5,321 bases of DNA from positions 1-5,321 of the forward strand of contig CAMSQT010000094.1 in NCBI GenBank assembly GCA_947062645.1, given 5' to 3'. The translations under genes were made by a program, and so were the position numbers. Shown here piece after piece: positions 1 to 4,547 of this stretch (the stretch's first letter is position 1; each line of letters opens with the position of its first letter). Source of the stretch: an uncultured Clostridium sp. GTDB taxonomy: Bacteria > Bacillota > Clostridia > TANB77 > CAG-508. The notes beneath the pieces were generated by a model. It saw only the letters and a list, made by a program, of their open reading frames with translations. It was not told the DNA's origin and made no database searches.

Positions 1-42
1 GAGGCATTGTGACTGGAGTTCAGACGTGTGCTCTTCCGATCT
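1..42 (+). other. Illumina adapter (i7/read-2 side) at contig start
   Basis: Bases 9-42 match the TruSeq read-2 adapter, beginning GTGACTGGAGTTC and ending CTCTTCCGATCT (known adapter sequence). The eight bases before it (1-8, GAGGCATT) sit where the i7 sample index lies in a library molecule. Genomic sequence therefore starts at 43. Nothing in this stretch should be annotated biologically. Confidence 0.98.
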
Positions 43-69
43 AAAACAAAATAATTTTAAATAAAAATG

Positions 70-105
70 TACATACTAATCCTAAACAAAATTAGGAGGT
101 ATGTA
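70..105 (+). promoter_or_regulatory. Leader hairpin covering the DUF1540 ribosome binding site
   Basis: Bases 70-76 pair with 99-105 (7 bp) and 81-85 pair with 92-96 (5 bp). An internal loop (77-80 against 97-98) separates the two stems, and a 6-base loop caps the structure. The Shine-Dalgarno AGGAGG (94-99), 10 bases before the ATG at 110, is mostly inside the paired strand. Folding would hide it from the ribosome, suggesting translational control by temperature, a ligand or an antisense RNA. The pairing is seen in the sequence; the regulatory role is inference. No clear promoter was found between 43 and 70. Confidence 0.5.
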
Positions 106-109
106 AAAA

Positions 110-277
110 ATGGAACCAAATCAAAAAATCAACTGTACAGTAGAAAGTTGTAAATATAACAACAAAGAAAATGCAAAATGCACTTTAGAAGCAATTCAAG
201 TAACACCAATTGACAACATGCAAACAAAAACACCTGATGAATCTATGTGTGCAAGTTACAAAAACAAAAAAGAATAA
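110..277 (+). CDS. DUF1540 domain-containing small cysteine protein
   Basis: A 55-residue protein, expected to be cytoplasmic as no signal peptide or membrane helix is seen. It begins MEPNQKINCTVESCKYN and has four cysteines, at 9, 14, 24 and 47. The pattern I-N-C-T-V-x-S-C-K-Y-N, a third Cys after about nine residues, and a final C-A-S-Y match the DUF1540 family, common in clostridia and bacilli. Its function is unknown; the cysteines may bind a metal (inference). The start is set by AGGAGG at 94-99; an earlier ATG at 101 is followed at once by a stop. The gene stands alone, with a masking hairpin upstream and a terminator downstream, so it appears to be a single-gene transcript. The family call rests on recognising the cysteine pattern; a profile search would confirm it. 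Confidence 0.85.
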   Translation: MEPNQKINCTVESCKYNNKENAKCTLEAIQVTPIDNMQTKTPDESMCASYKNKKE

Positions 278-280
278 AAA

Positions 281-329
281 TAGAAAGGTTAGTATTTAAG
301 AGATTATTTTTTACATACTAACCTTTTTA
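281..329 (+). terminator. Rho-independent-type terminator after the DUF1540 gene
   Basis: Bases 281-294 pair with 316-329: 11 perfect pairs (284-294 with 316-326), then a G-U and two A-U pairs. The loop is 21 bases and the 3' arm ends in a run of five T (324-328). It begins 3 bases after the stop codon and ends before the fba promoter, separating the two transcripts. The long loop and short T-run make it less than ideal. Confidence 0.7.
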
Positions 330-343
330 GCTAAAAATACTAC

Positions 344-372
344 TTGACAGATTTTAAAAATAGAAATACAAT
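344..372 (+). promoter_or_regulatory. Sigma-A-type promoter of fba
   Basis: A perfect -35 TTGACA (344-349) is followed by a 17-base spacer and a -10 TACAAT (367-372) differing from consensus at one base. Transcription should start near 379. That leaves a leader of about 20 bases carrying AGGAGG (386-391), 8 bases before the fba ATG. The leader is too short for a riboswitch, so expression is probably strong and largely constitutive, as expected for a glycolytic gene. Confidence 0.85.
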
Positions 373-399
373 AACAAAAAAGAAGAGGAGGAAGGAAAT

Positions 400-1329
400 A
401 TGTTAGTAACAACAAAAGAAATGTTTGAAAAATCAATGAAGGAAGGATATGCCATTGGTGCATTTAATGTCAATAACATGGAAATTATACAAGCTATTGT
501 AGATGCAGCAGCAGAAAGCAAATCACCTGTCATTTTACAAGCATCAGCAAGTGCTATAAAATATGCAAGAATTAATTATTTAATGAAAATGGTAGAAGCA
601 GCAGTAGAAGAGCATCCAGAAGTGCCAATTGCCATTCACTTAGACCATGGACCAGATTTTGAAACTGCCAAAATGTGTATTGATAGTGGATTTACATCAG
701 TAATGATAGATGGTTCTAAATATGATTTTGAAGAAAATGTAGCGTTAACTAAAAAAGTAGTAGACTATGCTCATAGTAAAGGTGTAGTAGTAGAAGCAGA
801 ATTAGGAAAACTAGCAGGAATTGAAGATGAAGTAAATGTAGAAGCAAAGGATGCCATGTACACAGACCCTGCACAAGCACAAGAATTTATAGAAAGAACG
901 GGATGTGATTCTTTAGCAATTGCGATAGGAACTAGCCATGGTGCTTACAAATTTAAAGGAGAAGCAAAATTAAGATTTGATATCTTAAAAGAAATAAAAG
1001 AAAGAATACCTAATACACCAATTGTATTACATGGGGCATCAACAGTAATACCAGAATTGGTAGAAATGTGTAATCAATATGGAGGAAACATTCCAGGTGC
1101 AAAAGGAGTACCAGACGAAATATTAAACGAAGCCAGTAAATCTGGTGTATCTAAAATAAATGTAGATACAGATTTAAGATTGGCAATGACAGGAGGAATT
1201 AGAAAAGTATTTGCTGAAGACCCAAGTGCTTTTGATCCAAGAAAATACTTGACTCCTGCAAGAGAATTAATCAAAGAAACGGTAAAACACAAAATGACAG
1301 ATGTTTTTGGTTCAAGTAATAAAATCTAA
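400..1329 (+). CDS. fba: Class II fructose-1,6-bisphosphate aldolase
   Basis: A 309-residue cytosolic enzyme that reversibly cleaves fructose 1,6-bisphosphate to dihydroxyacetone phosphate and glyceraldehyde 3-phosphate (glycolysis and gluconeogenesis). It is a zinc-dependent TIM barrel. The sequence shows HLDHG at 80-84, with catalytic Asp82 and zinc ligand His83 by analogy to E. coli Asp109/His110. It also shows VEAELG at 131-136, GTSHGAYK at 177-184 with zinc ligand His180, HGAS at 211-214 with zinc ligand His211, and NVDTD at 254-258, which binds substrate phosphate. All key residues are present and the length is normal for clostridial members. The start is fixed by AGGAGG 8 bases upstream and a consensus promoter. 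It converges with smpB. Close relatives include tagatose-bisphosphate and other ketose-bisphosphate aldolases. The full length and lack of sugar-operon neighbours favour the glycolytic role. Confidence 0.95.
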   Translation: MLVTTKEMFEKSMKEGYAIGAFNVNNMEIIQAIVDAAAESKSPVILQASASAIKYARINYLMKMVEAAVEEHPEVPIAIHLDHGPDFETAKMCIDSGFTSVMIDGSKYDFEENVALTKKVVDYAHSKGVVVEAELGKLAGIEDEVNVEAKDAMYTDPAQAQEFIERTGCDSLAIAIGTSHGAYKFKGEAKLRFDILKEIKERIPNTPIVLHGASTVIPELVEMCNQYGGNIPGAKGVPDEILNEASKSGVSKINVDTDLRLAMTGGIRKVFAEDPSAFDPRKYLTPARELIKETVKHKMTDVFGSSNKI

Positions 1330-1338
1330 TAAGTGTGC

Positions 1339-1387
1339 AATTGGGGACGTTTCTATTTTCACATTAATAATAGAACCGTCCCCAATT
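1339..1387. repeat. Large inverted repeat between convergent fba and smpB
   Basis: Two 19-base arms (1339-1357 and 1369-1387) pair with one mismatch (T1350 against C1376) around an 11-base loop. The GC-rich core is GGGGACG. It lies 9 bases from the fba stop and 9 bases from the smpB stop. Neither strand has a T-run after the stem, so it is not a classic intrinsic terminator, although a stem this stable could still protect or end both transcripts. From memory, palindromes with a GGGGACGGTTCT-like core are dispersed in many Firmicute genomes, so a REP/MITE-like element is possible. That needs a genome search. Confidence 0.75.
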
Positions 1388-1396
1388 ATATATCCT

Positions 1397-1852
1397 TTAT
1401 CGAGTAGCATTTTTTAAATTGAAAGCAATTTGTTTTTGAGCATCTTTTTTAGCTAAGTCTTGACGTTTATCATAAAGTTTTTTTCCTTTTCCAATTCCTA
1501 AGTCTACTTTGACATGGCTTCCTTTAAAATAAAGGCTAATAGGAACTAGGCTATAACCTTTTTGTTTCGTTAAACCAATTAACTTGTTGATTTCTTTTTT
1601 ATGTAGCAATAGTTTTCTGTCGCGTAAAGGGTCTTTATTAAAGATGTTTCCGTGTTCATAAGGACTGATATGCATACCGCAAATAAAAACTTCTCCGTTT
1701 TTTACATAGGCATAGCAATCTTTAAGATTTACTTTTCCTGCACGAATGGATTTAATTTCTGTACCAGATAATACAATTCCAGTTTCTAATTTATCTTCTA
1801 TTGTGTAATTATGATAAGCAGTTGGATTTTTTGCAATTAATTTTGTATTCAT
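1397..1852 (-). CDS. smpB: SsrA-binding protein SmpB (trans-translation)
   Basis: A 151-residue cytosolic RNA-binding protein that partners tmRNA (SsrA). It delivers tmRNA to stalled ribosomes and mimics the codon-anticodon stem so that trans-translation can tag the nascent peptide for degradation. Family marks seen: [18 protein letters not shown] at 23-40, the HISPYE segment at 61-66, [12 protein letters not shown] at 77-88, [13 protein letters not shown] at 98-110 and the basic tail GKKLYDKRQ at 123-131, which inserts into the decoding centre. Length is typical, so the gene is complete. The start is supported by GAGGT (1863-1867) 10 bases upstream. The ssrA RNA gene often lies near smpB, but none is recognisable in this window. 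It has its own promoter upstream and converges with fba. Confidence 0.97.
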   Translation of the reverse strand: MNTKLIAKNPTAYHNYTIEDKLETGIVLSGTEIKSIRAGKVNLKDCYAYVKNGEVFICGMHISPYEHGNIFNKDPLRDRKLLLHKKEINKLIGLTKQKGYSLVPISLYFKGSHVKVDLGIGKGKKLYDKRQDLAKKDAQKQIAFNLKNATR

Positions 1853-1898
1853 ATTCTTAATTACCTCGATTTTAATTTTTTAAGTAAATTCGTTTTTT

Positions 1899-1927
1899 AT
1901 TATAACATAATTTAGAGAAGAACAAAA
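1899..1927 (-). promoter_or_regulatory. Extended -10 promoter of smpB
   Basis: Read on the minus strand, a perfect -10 TATAAT (1899-1904) is preceded by TGT (1905-1907), giving an extended -10 motif. The -35 region is weak: TTTGTT or TTGTTC at about 1920-1926, with a 15-16 base spacer. It lies between the terminator of the upstream minus-strand gene and smpB, about 47 bases before the ATG. Confidence 0.7.
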
Positions 1928-1934
1928 GAGGAAT

Positions 1935-1977
1935 AAAGAAAAAGTTGCTAAAAGTAACAATACCTTTAACAACTTTT
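1935..1977 (-). terminator. Terminator of the upstream minus-strand membrane protein gene
   Basis: On the minus strand, 1965-1977 pairs with 1940-1952: 12 of 13 positions pair, with one mismatch (A1969 against C1948). The stem is followed by a T-rich run (TTTTTCTTTATT on the minus strand). It starts 4 bases after the stop codon of the 133-residue protein and should prevent readthrough into smpB. Confidence 0.75.
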
Positions 1978-1981
1978 AAAA

Positions 1982-2383
1982 TTAATCTCTACCATCATAA
2001 TCATTAGAACGAAGTTGCATTGAATAGTACCAAACTAAAGCAACAATTGCAATAGCTGCAATACCAAGAATAAGCCAAGTCCATGCAGTTGCATTCATAC
2101 CCATAAAAGTATTATCAGTAGTAGTAGAAGTTCTGGTAGCAGTATAATTGTTATTCATAATATCATTTCCTACATTGTTAGCACCTTGTTCCATTTTAGA
2201 GGTAGCATCTTTAGAAGCATTAGAAACACCTCTTGCAGCATCTTCCATAGCATTTTCAGCACCACCAACTACATTTCTTACACCATCTGCAGCTTCTTGC
2301 ATACCATTATTAGCAAAAGAAATGGTAAAAGAAAAAATACCAATAATTAAAGCAACTACGCTAATTAATAATTTTTTGTACAT
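1982..2383 (-). CDS. Unrecognised secreted single-pass membrane protein (133 aa)
   Basis: I do not recognise a family. An N-terminal signal peptide covers about residues 1-24 (MYKK, a hydrophobic core, then SFA before Asn25). Residues 27-75 are Ala/Gly/Asn/Glu-rich with regular charged positions (AADGVRNVV, AENAMEDAARGV, SNASKDATSKMEQGANN), consistent with an amphipathic helix of repeating, LEA-like character. A Thr/Asn-rich linker spans about 76-95. A membrane helix spans 101-120 and is followed by a short polar tail, QLRSNDYDGRD. The predicted arrangement is a cleaved signal peptide, helix outside, C-terminus inside. The start has GGAGGA (2391-2396) 7 bases upstream. It has a promoter-like sequence, a structured leader and a terminator of its own. 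Its neighbour at 2586 has the same overall plan without obvious sequence similarity. An envelope or stress role is a guess. Confidence 0.85.
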   Translation of the reverse strand: MYKKLLISVVALIIGIFSFTISFANNGMQEAADGVRNVVGGAENAMEDAARGVSNASKDATSKMEQGANNVGNDIMNNNYTATRTSTTTDNTFMGMNATAWTWLILGIAAIAIVALVWYYSMQLRSNDYDGRD

Positions 2384-2419
2384 AAAATTATCCTCCCATT
2401 TTAAATTTTAATAAGCTTA

Positions 2420-2470
2420 TTAGTTTTCATATGTTTGTATATGAAAATTAAATACTAATATTAGTATTTA
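2420..2470 (-). promoter_or_regulatory. Hairpin plus perfect palindrome in the leader of the 133-aa protein gene
   Basis: Bases 2420-2432 pair with 2439-2451 (13 pairs, one G-U) around a 6-base loop. Bases 2449-2470 form a perfect 22-bp palindrome centred between 2459 and 2460. The two share bases 2449-2451, so as RNA they would compete. They lie between the predicted -10 (2485-2490) and the ribosome binding site (2391-2396), so either an operator just downstream of the promoter or a folded leader RNA is possible. The palindrome itself is certain; its role is inference. Confidence 0.6.
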
Positions 2471-2484
2471 GAAAATGTAAAAAA

Positions 2485-2490
2485 ATTATA
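2485..2490 (-). promoter_or_regulatory. Probable -10 element for the 133-aa protein gene
   Basis: A perfect TATAAT on the minus strand, directly preceded by TG. No good -35 is present at 17 bases: the hexamer there reads ACTTTT, and a TTGAAA occurs only 10 bases upstream. Predicted transcription start is near 2478, giving a leader of about 95 bases. In such AT-rich DNA a chance match is possible. Confidence 0.45.
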
Positions 2491-2549
2491 CAGACAAAAA
2501 TTTCAAAAAAAGTTTAAAATTTTGAAATAAAATAAAGTTCTTTAATATA

Positions 2550-2575
2550 AAAAACTCTCAATGTAGAGAGTTTTT
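2550..2575 (-). terminator. Intrinsic terminator of the 142-aa membrane protein gene
   Basis: A perfect 10-bp stem (2550-2559 with 2566-2575), including CTCTC/GAGAG, with a 6-base loop. It is followed on the minus strand by a T-rich tail. It begins 10 bases after the stop codon of the minus-strand gene ending at 2586. It also isolates that gene from the promoter of the next minus-strand gene. Confidence 0.85.
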
Positions 2576-2585
2576 AAGTTTATTT

Positions 2586-3014
2586 TTATTTTTTTAAACG
2601 AATAAGAATTGCAATAGAGAGTAAGATAAGTAAAATACCAATTACGATTAATAATATGTTAAGCACGGTTGAAATTTCTAAACCAGAATTAGAATTAGCA
2701 TTTACATTACTTACTGTTGTTGGTGTGTTAGAAGAATTTATATTTGTTGTATTAGTGCTACTTTCAGCATCTTCCTCTTCATTTGTAGTGTTTGAATTAA
2801 TAGCGTTTTCGTCAGTACTATTTGAAGAGTTTGTGTTATTATTGTTAGTATCTGTGTTTGATGCGTTATCCGTATTCGTTGAAGAATTTGATGTTAAATC
2901 AGCATCATCTCCTGTTAAGTCGTCTGTCATATCCAAATCAACAGCATAACAAATGTTAAATCCTAATAAGGTAATTAAAAGTGTTAAAATTAAAAAAATT
3001 TTTCTTGTTTTCAT
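2586..3014 (-). CDS. Unrecognised Asn/Ser/Thr-rich single-pass membrane protein (142 aa)
   Basis: No family is recognised. Residues 1-24 form a signal peptide (MKTRKIFLIL, hydrophobic core, then CYA before Val25). Residues 25-112 are a low-complexity, hydrophilic stalk rich in Asn, Ser, Thr, Asp and Glu, with runs such as NTDTNNNNTN and NEEEDAESS. Residues 115-137 are a strongly hydrophobic helix, and the protein ends RLKK, a positive-inside anchor. This suggests a stalk-like cell-surface protein anchored at its C-terminus, without an LPXTG motif. The frame stays open to an ATG at 3119, but GGAGGG (3024-3029) lies 9 bases before the ATG at 3014. A signal peptide also begins there, and the predicted promoter lies inside the longer version, so 3014 is the start. 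A terminator follows at once. Confidence 0.85.
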   Translation of the reverse strand: MKTRKIFLILTLLITLLGFNICYAVDLDMTDDLTGDDADLTSNSSTNTDNASNTDTNNNNTNSSNSTDENAINSNTTNEEEDAESSTNTTNINSSNTPTTVSNVNANSNSGLEISTVLNILLIVIGILLILLSIAILIRLKK

Positions 3015-3066
3015 ATTTGTTTTCCCTCCATTAAAACCTTTTTGGTTAGTTCTTTTGTTCTTTAAT

Positions 3067-3096
3067 ATGATAACACAAAAGACTAAAAAATGTCTA
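3067..3096 (-). promoter_or_regulatory. Promoter of the 142-aa membrane protein gene
   Basis: On the minus strand, -35 TAGACA (3091-3096), an 18-base spacer and -10 TATCAT (3067-3072) preceded by TGT (extended -10). It lies about 50 bases upstream of the chosen ATG. It places transcription start downstream of the alternative ATG at 3119, supporting the shorter protein. Confidence 0.65.
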
Positions 3097-3098
3097 GT

Positions 3099-3129
3099 AA
3101 AATTTATAAATTTGTCCAAAATTTATAAA
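3099..3129. repeat. Direct repeat in the divergent intergenic region
   Basis: The 12-mer AAAATTTATAAA occurs at 3099-3110 and again at 3118-3129, 19 bases apart. The first copy overlaps the palindrome AATTTATAAATT (3101-3112). The pair lies upstream of the minus-strand promoter (3067-3096) and about 70 bases before the antitoxin ATG. It could be an operator, for example for an autoregulating Phd-type antitoxin, but AT-rich chance repeats are common. Confidence 0.35.
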
Positions 3130-3195
3130 ATAAGGTGTAATTTTGTTTAAGTTTGTACATAATATATTTAGCAATTAGAAAGGATTGGTGATTTT

Positions 3196-3447
3196 ATGAT
3201 ACAAATTAGACCAGCAACGGATTTGCAAAATAATTATAATGCCATAGAAAAAGAGGTTTTAGAAGGTGAGCAAATGATGTATTTAACAAAAAATGGTTAT
3301 GGTTCTATGGTAATGTTAAGTTTGGAAAAGTATACAGAATTAACAGATAAGCAAAATGTACTTAATATAGCAAATACGAATGCAAAAAAAGAGCATATTG
3401 AAATTATTTCAAGACCAAAAAGATTGGTTGAGGATGATGACGAATAA
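3196..3447 (+). CDS. Phd/YefM-family antitoxin, apparently without a partner toxin
   Basis: An 83-residue protein. The N-terminal part IRPATDLQNNYNAIEKEV (4-21), followed by YLTKNGYGSMVMLSLEKYTEL (29-49), fits the Phd/YefM antitoxin fold. In that fold the N-terminal domain dimerises and binds operator DNA, and the C-terminal part binds and neutralises a toxin. The C-terminus here is charged (SRPKRLVEDDDE) and ends in an acidic run. The start is supported by AAAGGA (3179-3184), 11 bases upstream. These antitoxins normally sit next to a RelE/YoeB, Doc or similar toxin. Here the gene is followed after 18 bases by a terminator, then by the promoter of an unrelated operon, and the gene upstream is divergent. 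It is therefore either an orphan or acts on a toxin elsewhere. The promoter is unclear. Confidence 0.85.
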   Translation: MIQIRPATDLQNNYNAIEKEVLEGEQMMYLTKNGYGSMVMLSLEKYTELTDKQNVLNIANTNAKKEHIEIISRPKRLVEDDDE

Positions 3448-3465
3448 AAAGAAGTAGAAGAGATT

Positions 3466-3498
3466 AGAGATAGCTTGCTAAAAGGCTATTTCTTTTTT
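3466..3498 (+). terminator. Intrinsic terminator of the antitoxin gene
   Basis: Bases 3466-3476 pair with 3483-3493 (11 bp including two G-U pairs), with a 6-base loop and a T-run (3493-3498). An alternative hairpin (3485-3494 with 3509-3518) shares its 3' arm. The terminator closes the antitoxin as a single-gene transcript before the next promoter at 3519. Confidence 0.75.
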
Positions 3499-3518
3499 AT
3501 ATAAAAATAAGAAATGGC

Positions 3519-3547
3519 TTGACAAACAAAAACAAATGTTTTACAAT
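3519..3547 (+). promoter_or_regulatory. Near-consensus promoter of the ORF6N/NUDIX/ATPase operon
   Basis: TTGACA (3519-3524), a 17-base spacer and TACAAT (3542-3547): the same hexamers and spacing as the fba promoter. Predicted start is near 3554. The leader of about 22 bases carries AAGGA (3561-3565), 10 bases before the ATG at 3576. No operator dyad lies over the core promoter except the hairpin arm ending at 3518. Confidence 0.85.
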
Positions 3548-3575
3548 AAATATAACCTAAAAGGATGTGAGAATT

Positions 3576-4547
3576 ATGAATGAAGAAAATAATATAATAT
3601 CTGTAAATAAAGAAGTGAATGTAATAGAATATGATATAGAAAATATTAAAAATTTAATTTATACAATTCGAGAAAAGCAAGTAATGTTAGATAGTGATGT
3701 AGCAATACTATATCATTATGAAACAAAGAGAATAAATGAAACTGTAAGAAGAAACAAAGAACGTTTTCCAATAAATTTTTGCTTTCAACTAACTGAAGAT
3801 GAAACAGAAAACTTGAGGTCGCAATTTGCGACTTCAAGTTTAGAAAAAGAAAACTATGGAGGAAGAAGAACATTACCGTATGTATTTACAGAACAAGGAA
3901 TAGCAATGCTTTCAGGATTGTTGAAAAATGAAATAGCAATTCAAGTAAGTATAAATATTATGAATGCATTTGTTGAAATGCGAAAACTTTTAGTTACAAA
4001 TGGACAAGTATTTGAAAGATTATCAAATGTCGAGTATAAATTGTTGGAGCAAGATAGAATGTTATCAGACCACGAAAAGAATTTTGAAAAGGTATTTGAT
4101 GAGTTACAAAAAAACAAAAAAGAAAAATTTAGTCAAAAAATATTTTTTGATGGACAAATTTATGATAGTTATAGTTTAATAATTGATATAATAAAAACTG
4201 CTCAAAATAAAATTTTAATTATAGATAATTATATAGATGATAGTATTTTAAAAATGCTATCAAAGAAAAATAAAAATGTAGAAGTTGTTATATTAACATC
4301 ACAAAATAGTAATATAAGTAAATTAGATATTAATAAATTTAATAAACAATATCCAACTTTAAAAATAGCCAAAACAAATAAATTTCATGATAGGTTTATT
4401 GCAATAGATAATAAAGAATTATATCATTGTGGAGCATCGCTAAAAGATTTAGGAAAGAAATGCTTTGCCATATCAAAAATGAGTGATATAGAATATATAA
4501 AAAGATTGGAGAAAGTAAGGAGTATAAAATGGAGAGATTTAAGTTAG
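3576..4547 (+). CDS. ORF6N-domain DNA-binding protein with C-terminal phospholipase-D-like domain
   Basis: A 323-residue protein. Residues about 24-140 match the ORF6N (KilA-N-related) domain of phage and accessory-gene proteins: LIYTIREKQVMLDSDVA at 27-43, then TKRINETVRRNKERFP, LRSQFATSS at 80-88, and GGRRTLPYVFTEQGIAMLS at 95-113. Residues about 141-185 are charged and helical, probably a linker or coiled coil. Residues about 189-300 resemble a phospholipase-D-like domain: FFDGQIYDSYSLIIDII, a LIIDNYID strand, then FHDRFIAID at 270-278 and GASLKD at 286-291. This fits HxK(x4)D-GS with Arg273 in place of Lys, and only one such motif. PLD-like domains act as nucleases or lipid hydrolases, often as dimers; activity here is unproven. 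The start is ATG 3576 with AAGGA 10 bases upstream; an in-frame GTG at 3567 lies too close to that site. It overlaps the NUDIX gene by 19 bases. Confidence 0.82.
   Translation: MNEENNIISVNKEVNVIEYDIENIKNLIYTIREKQVMLDSDVAILYHYETKRINETVRRNKERFPINFCFQLTEDETENLRSQFATSSLEKENYGGRRTLPYVFTEQGIAMLSGLLKNEIAIQVSINIMNAFVEMRKLLVTNGQVFERLSNVEYKLLEQDRMLSDHEKNFEKVFDELQKNKKEKFSQKIFFDGQIYDSYSLIIDIIKTAQNKILIIDNYIDDSILKMLSKKNKNVEVVILTSQNSNISKLDINKFNKQYPTLKIAKTNKFHDRFIAIDNKELYHCGASLKDLGKKCFAISKMSDIEYIKRLEKVRSIKWRDLS
3809..3841 (+). repeat. 15-bp hairpin inside the ORF6N coding sequence
   Basis: Bases 3809-3823 pair with 3827-3841 (15 pairs, one G-U) around a 3-base loop. It encodes the conserved LRSQFATSS segment (residues 80-88) using AGG, TCG and GCG codons. 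The core GTCGCAATTTGCGAC is a perfect 15-base dyad around a single central base and is CpG-rich in CpG-poor surroundings. It may be a protein-binding site, an mRNA structure or chance plus protein constraint. Confidence 0.8.

Noticed and set aside
1..42. Mobile-element end or attachment site, because both window ends look unlike the rest in base composition
   Set aside because: Both ends match Illumina adapters exactly, in library orientation.
330..399. Riboswitch or T-box ahead of fba
   Set aside because: Predicted transcription start leaves a leader of only about 20 bases.
1388..1981. ssrA (tmRNA) gene near smpB
   Set aside because: The genes are often close, but the gaps around smpB are too short and show no tmRNA-like sequence.
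3015..3119. Longer version of the 142-aa protein starting at the ATG at 3119 (177 residues)
   Set aside because: The internal start at 3014 has a strong ribosome binding site and begins a clean signal peptide. The likely promoter lies inside the longer version.
2384..3195. CRISPR array or tandem repeats in the AT-rich intergenic regions
   Set aside because: No regularly spaced repeats beyond one 12-base pair. The repetitive look of 2678-2942 is Asn/Ser/Thr/Asp codons in the stalk protein.
3448..3518. Remnant toxin gene after the antitoxin
   Set aside because: The 71 bases hold a terminator and a hairpin; no frame gives a toxin-like peptide.
3567..3575. GTG start at 3567 for the ORF6N gene
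   Set aside because: The Shine-Dalgarno AAGGA (3561-3565) is only 1 base from it but 10 bases from the ATG at 3576.
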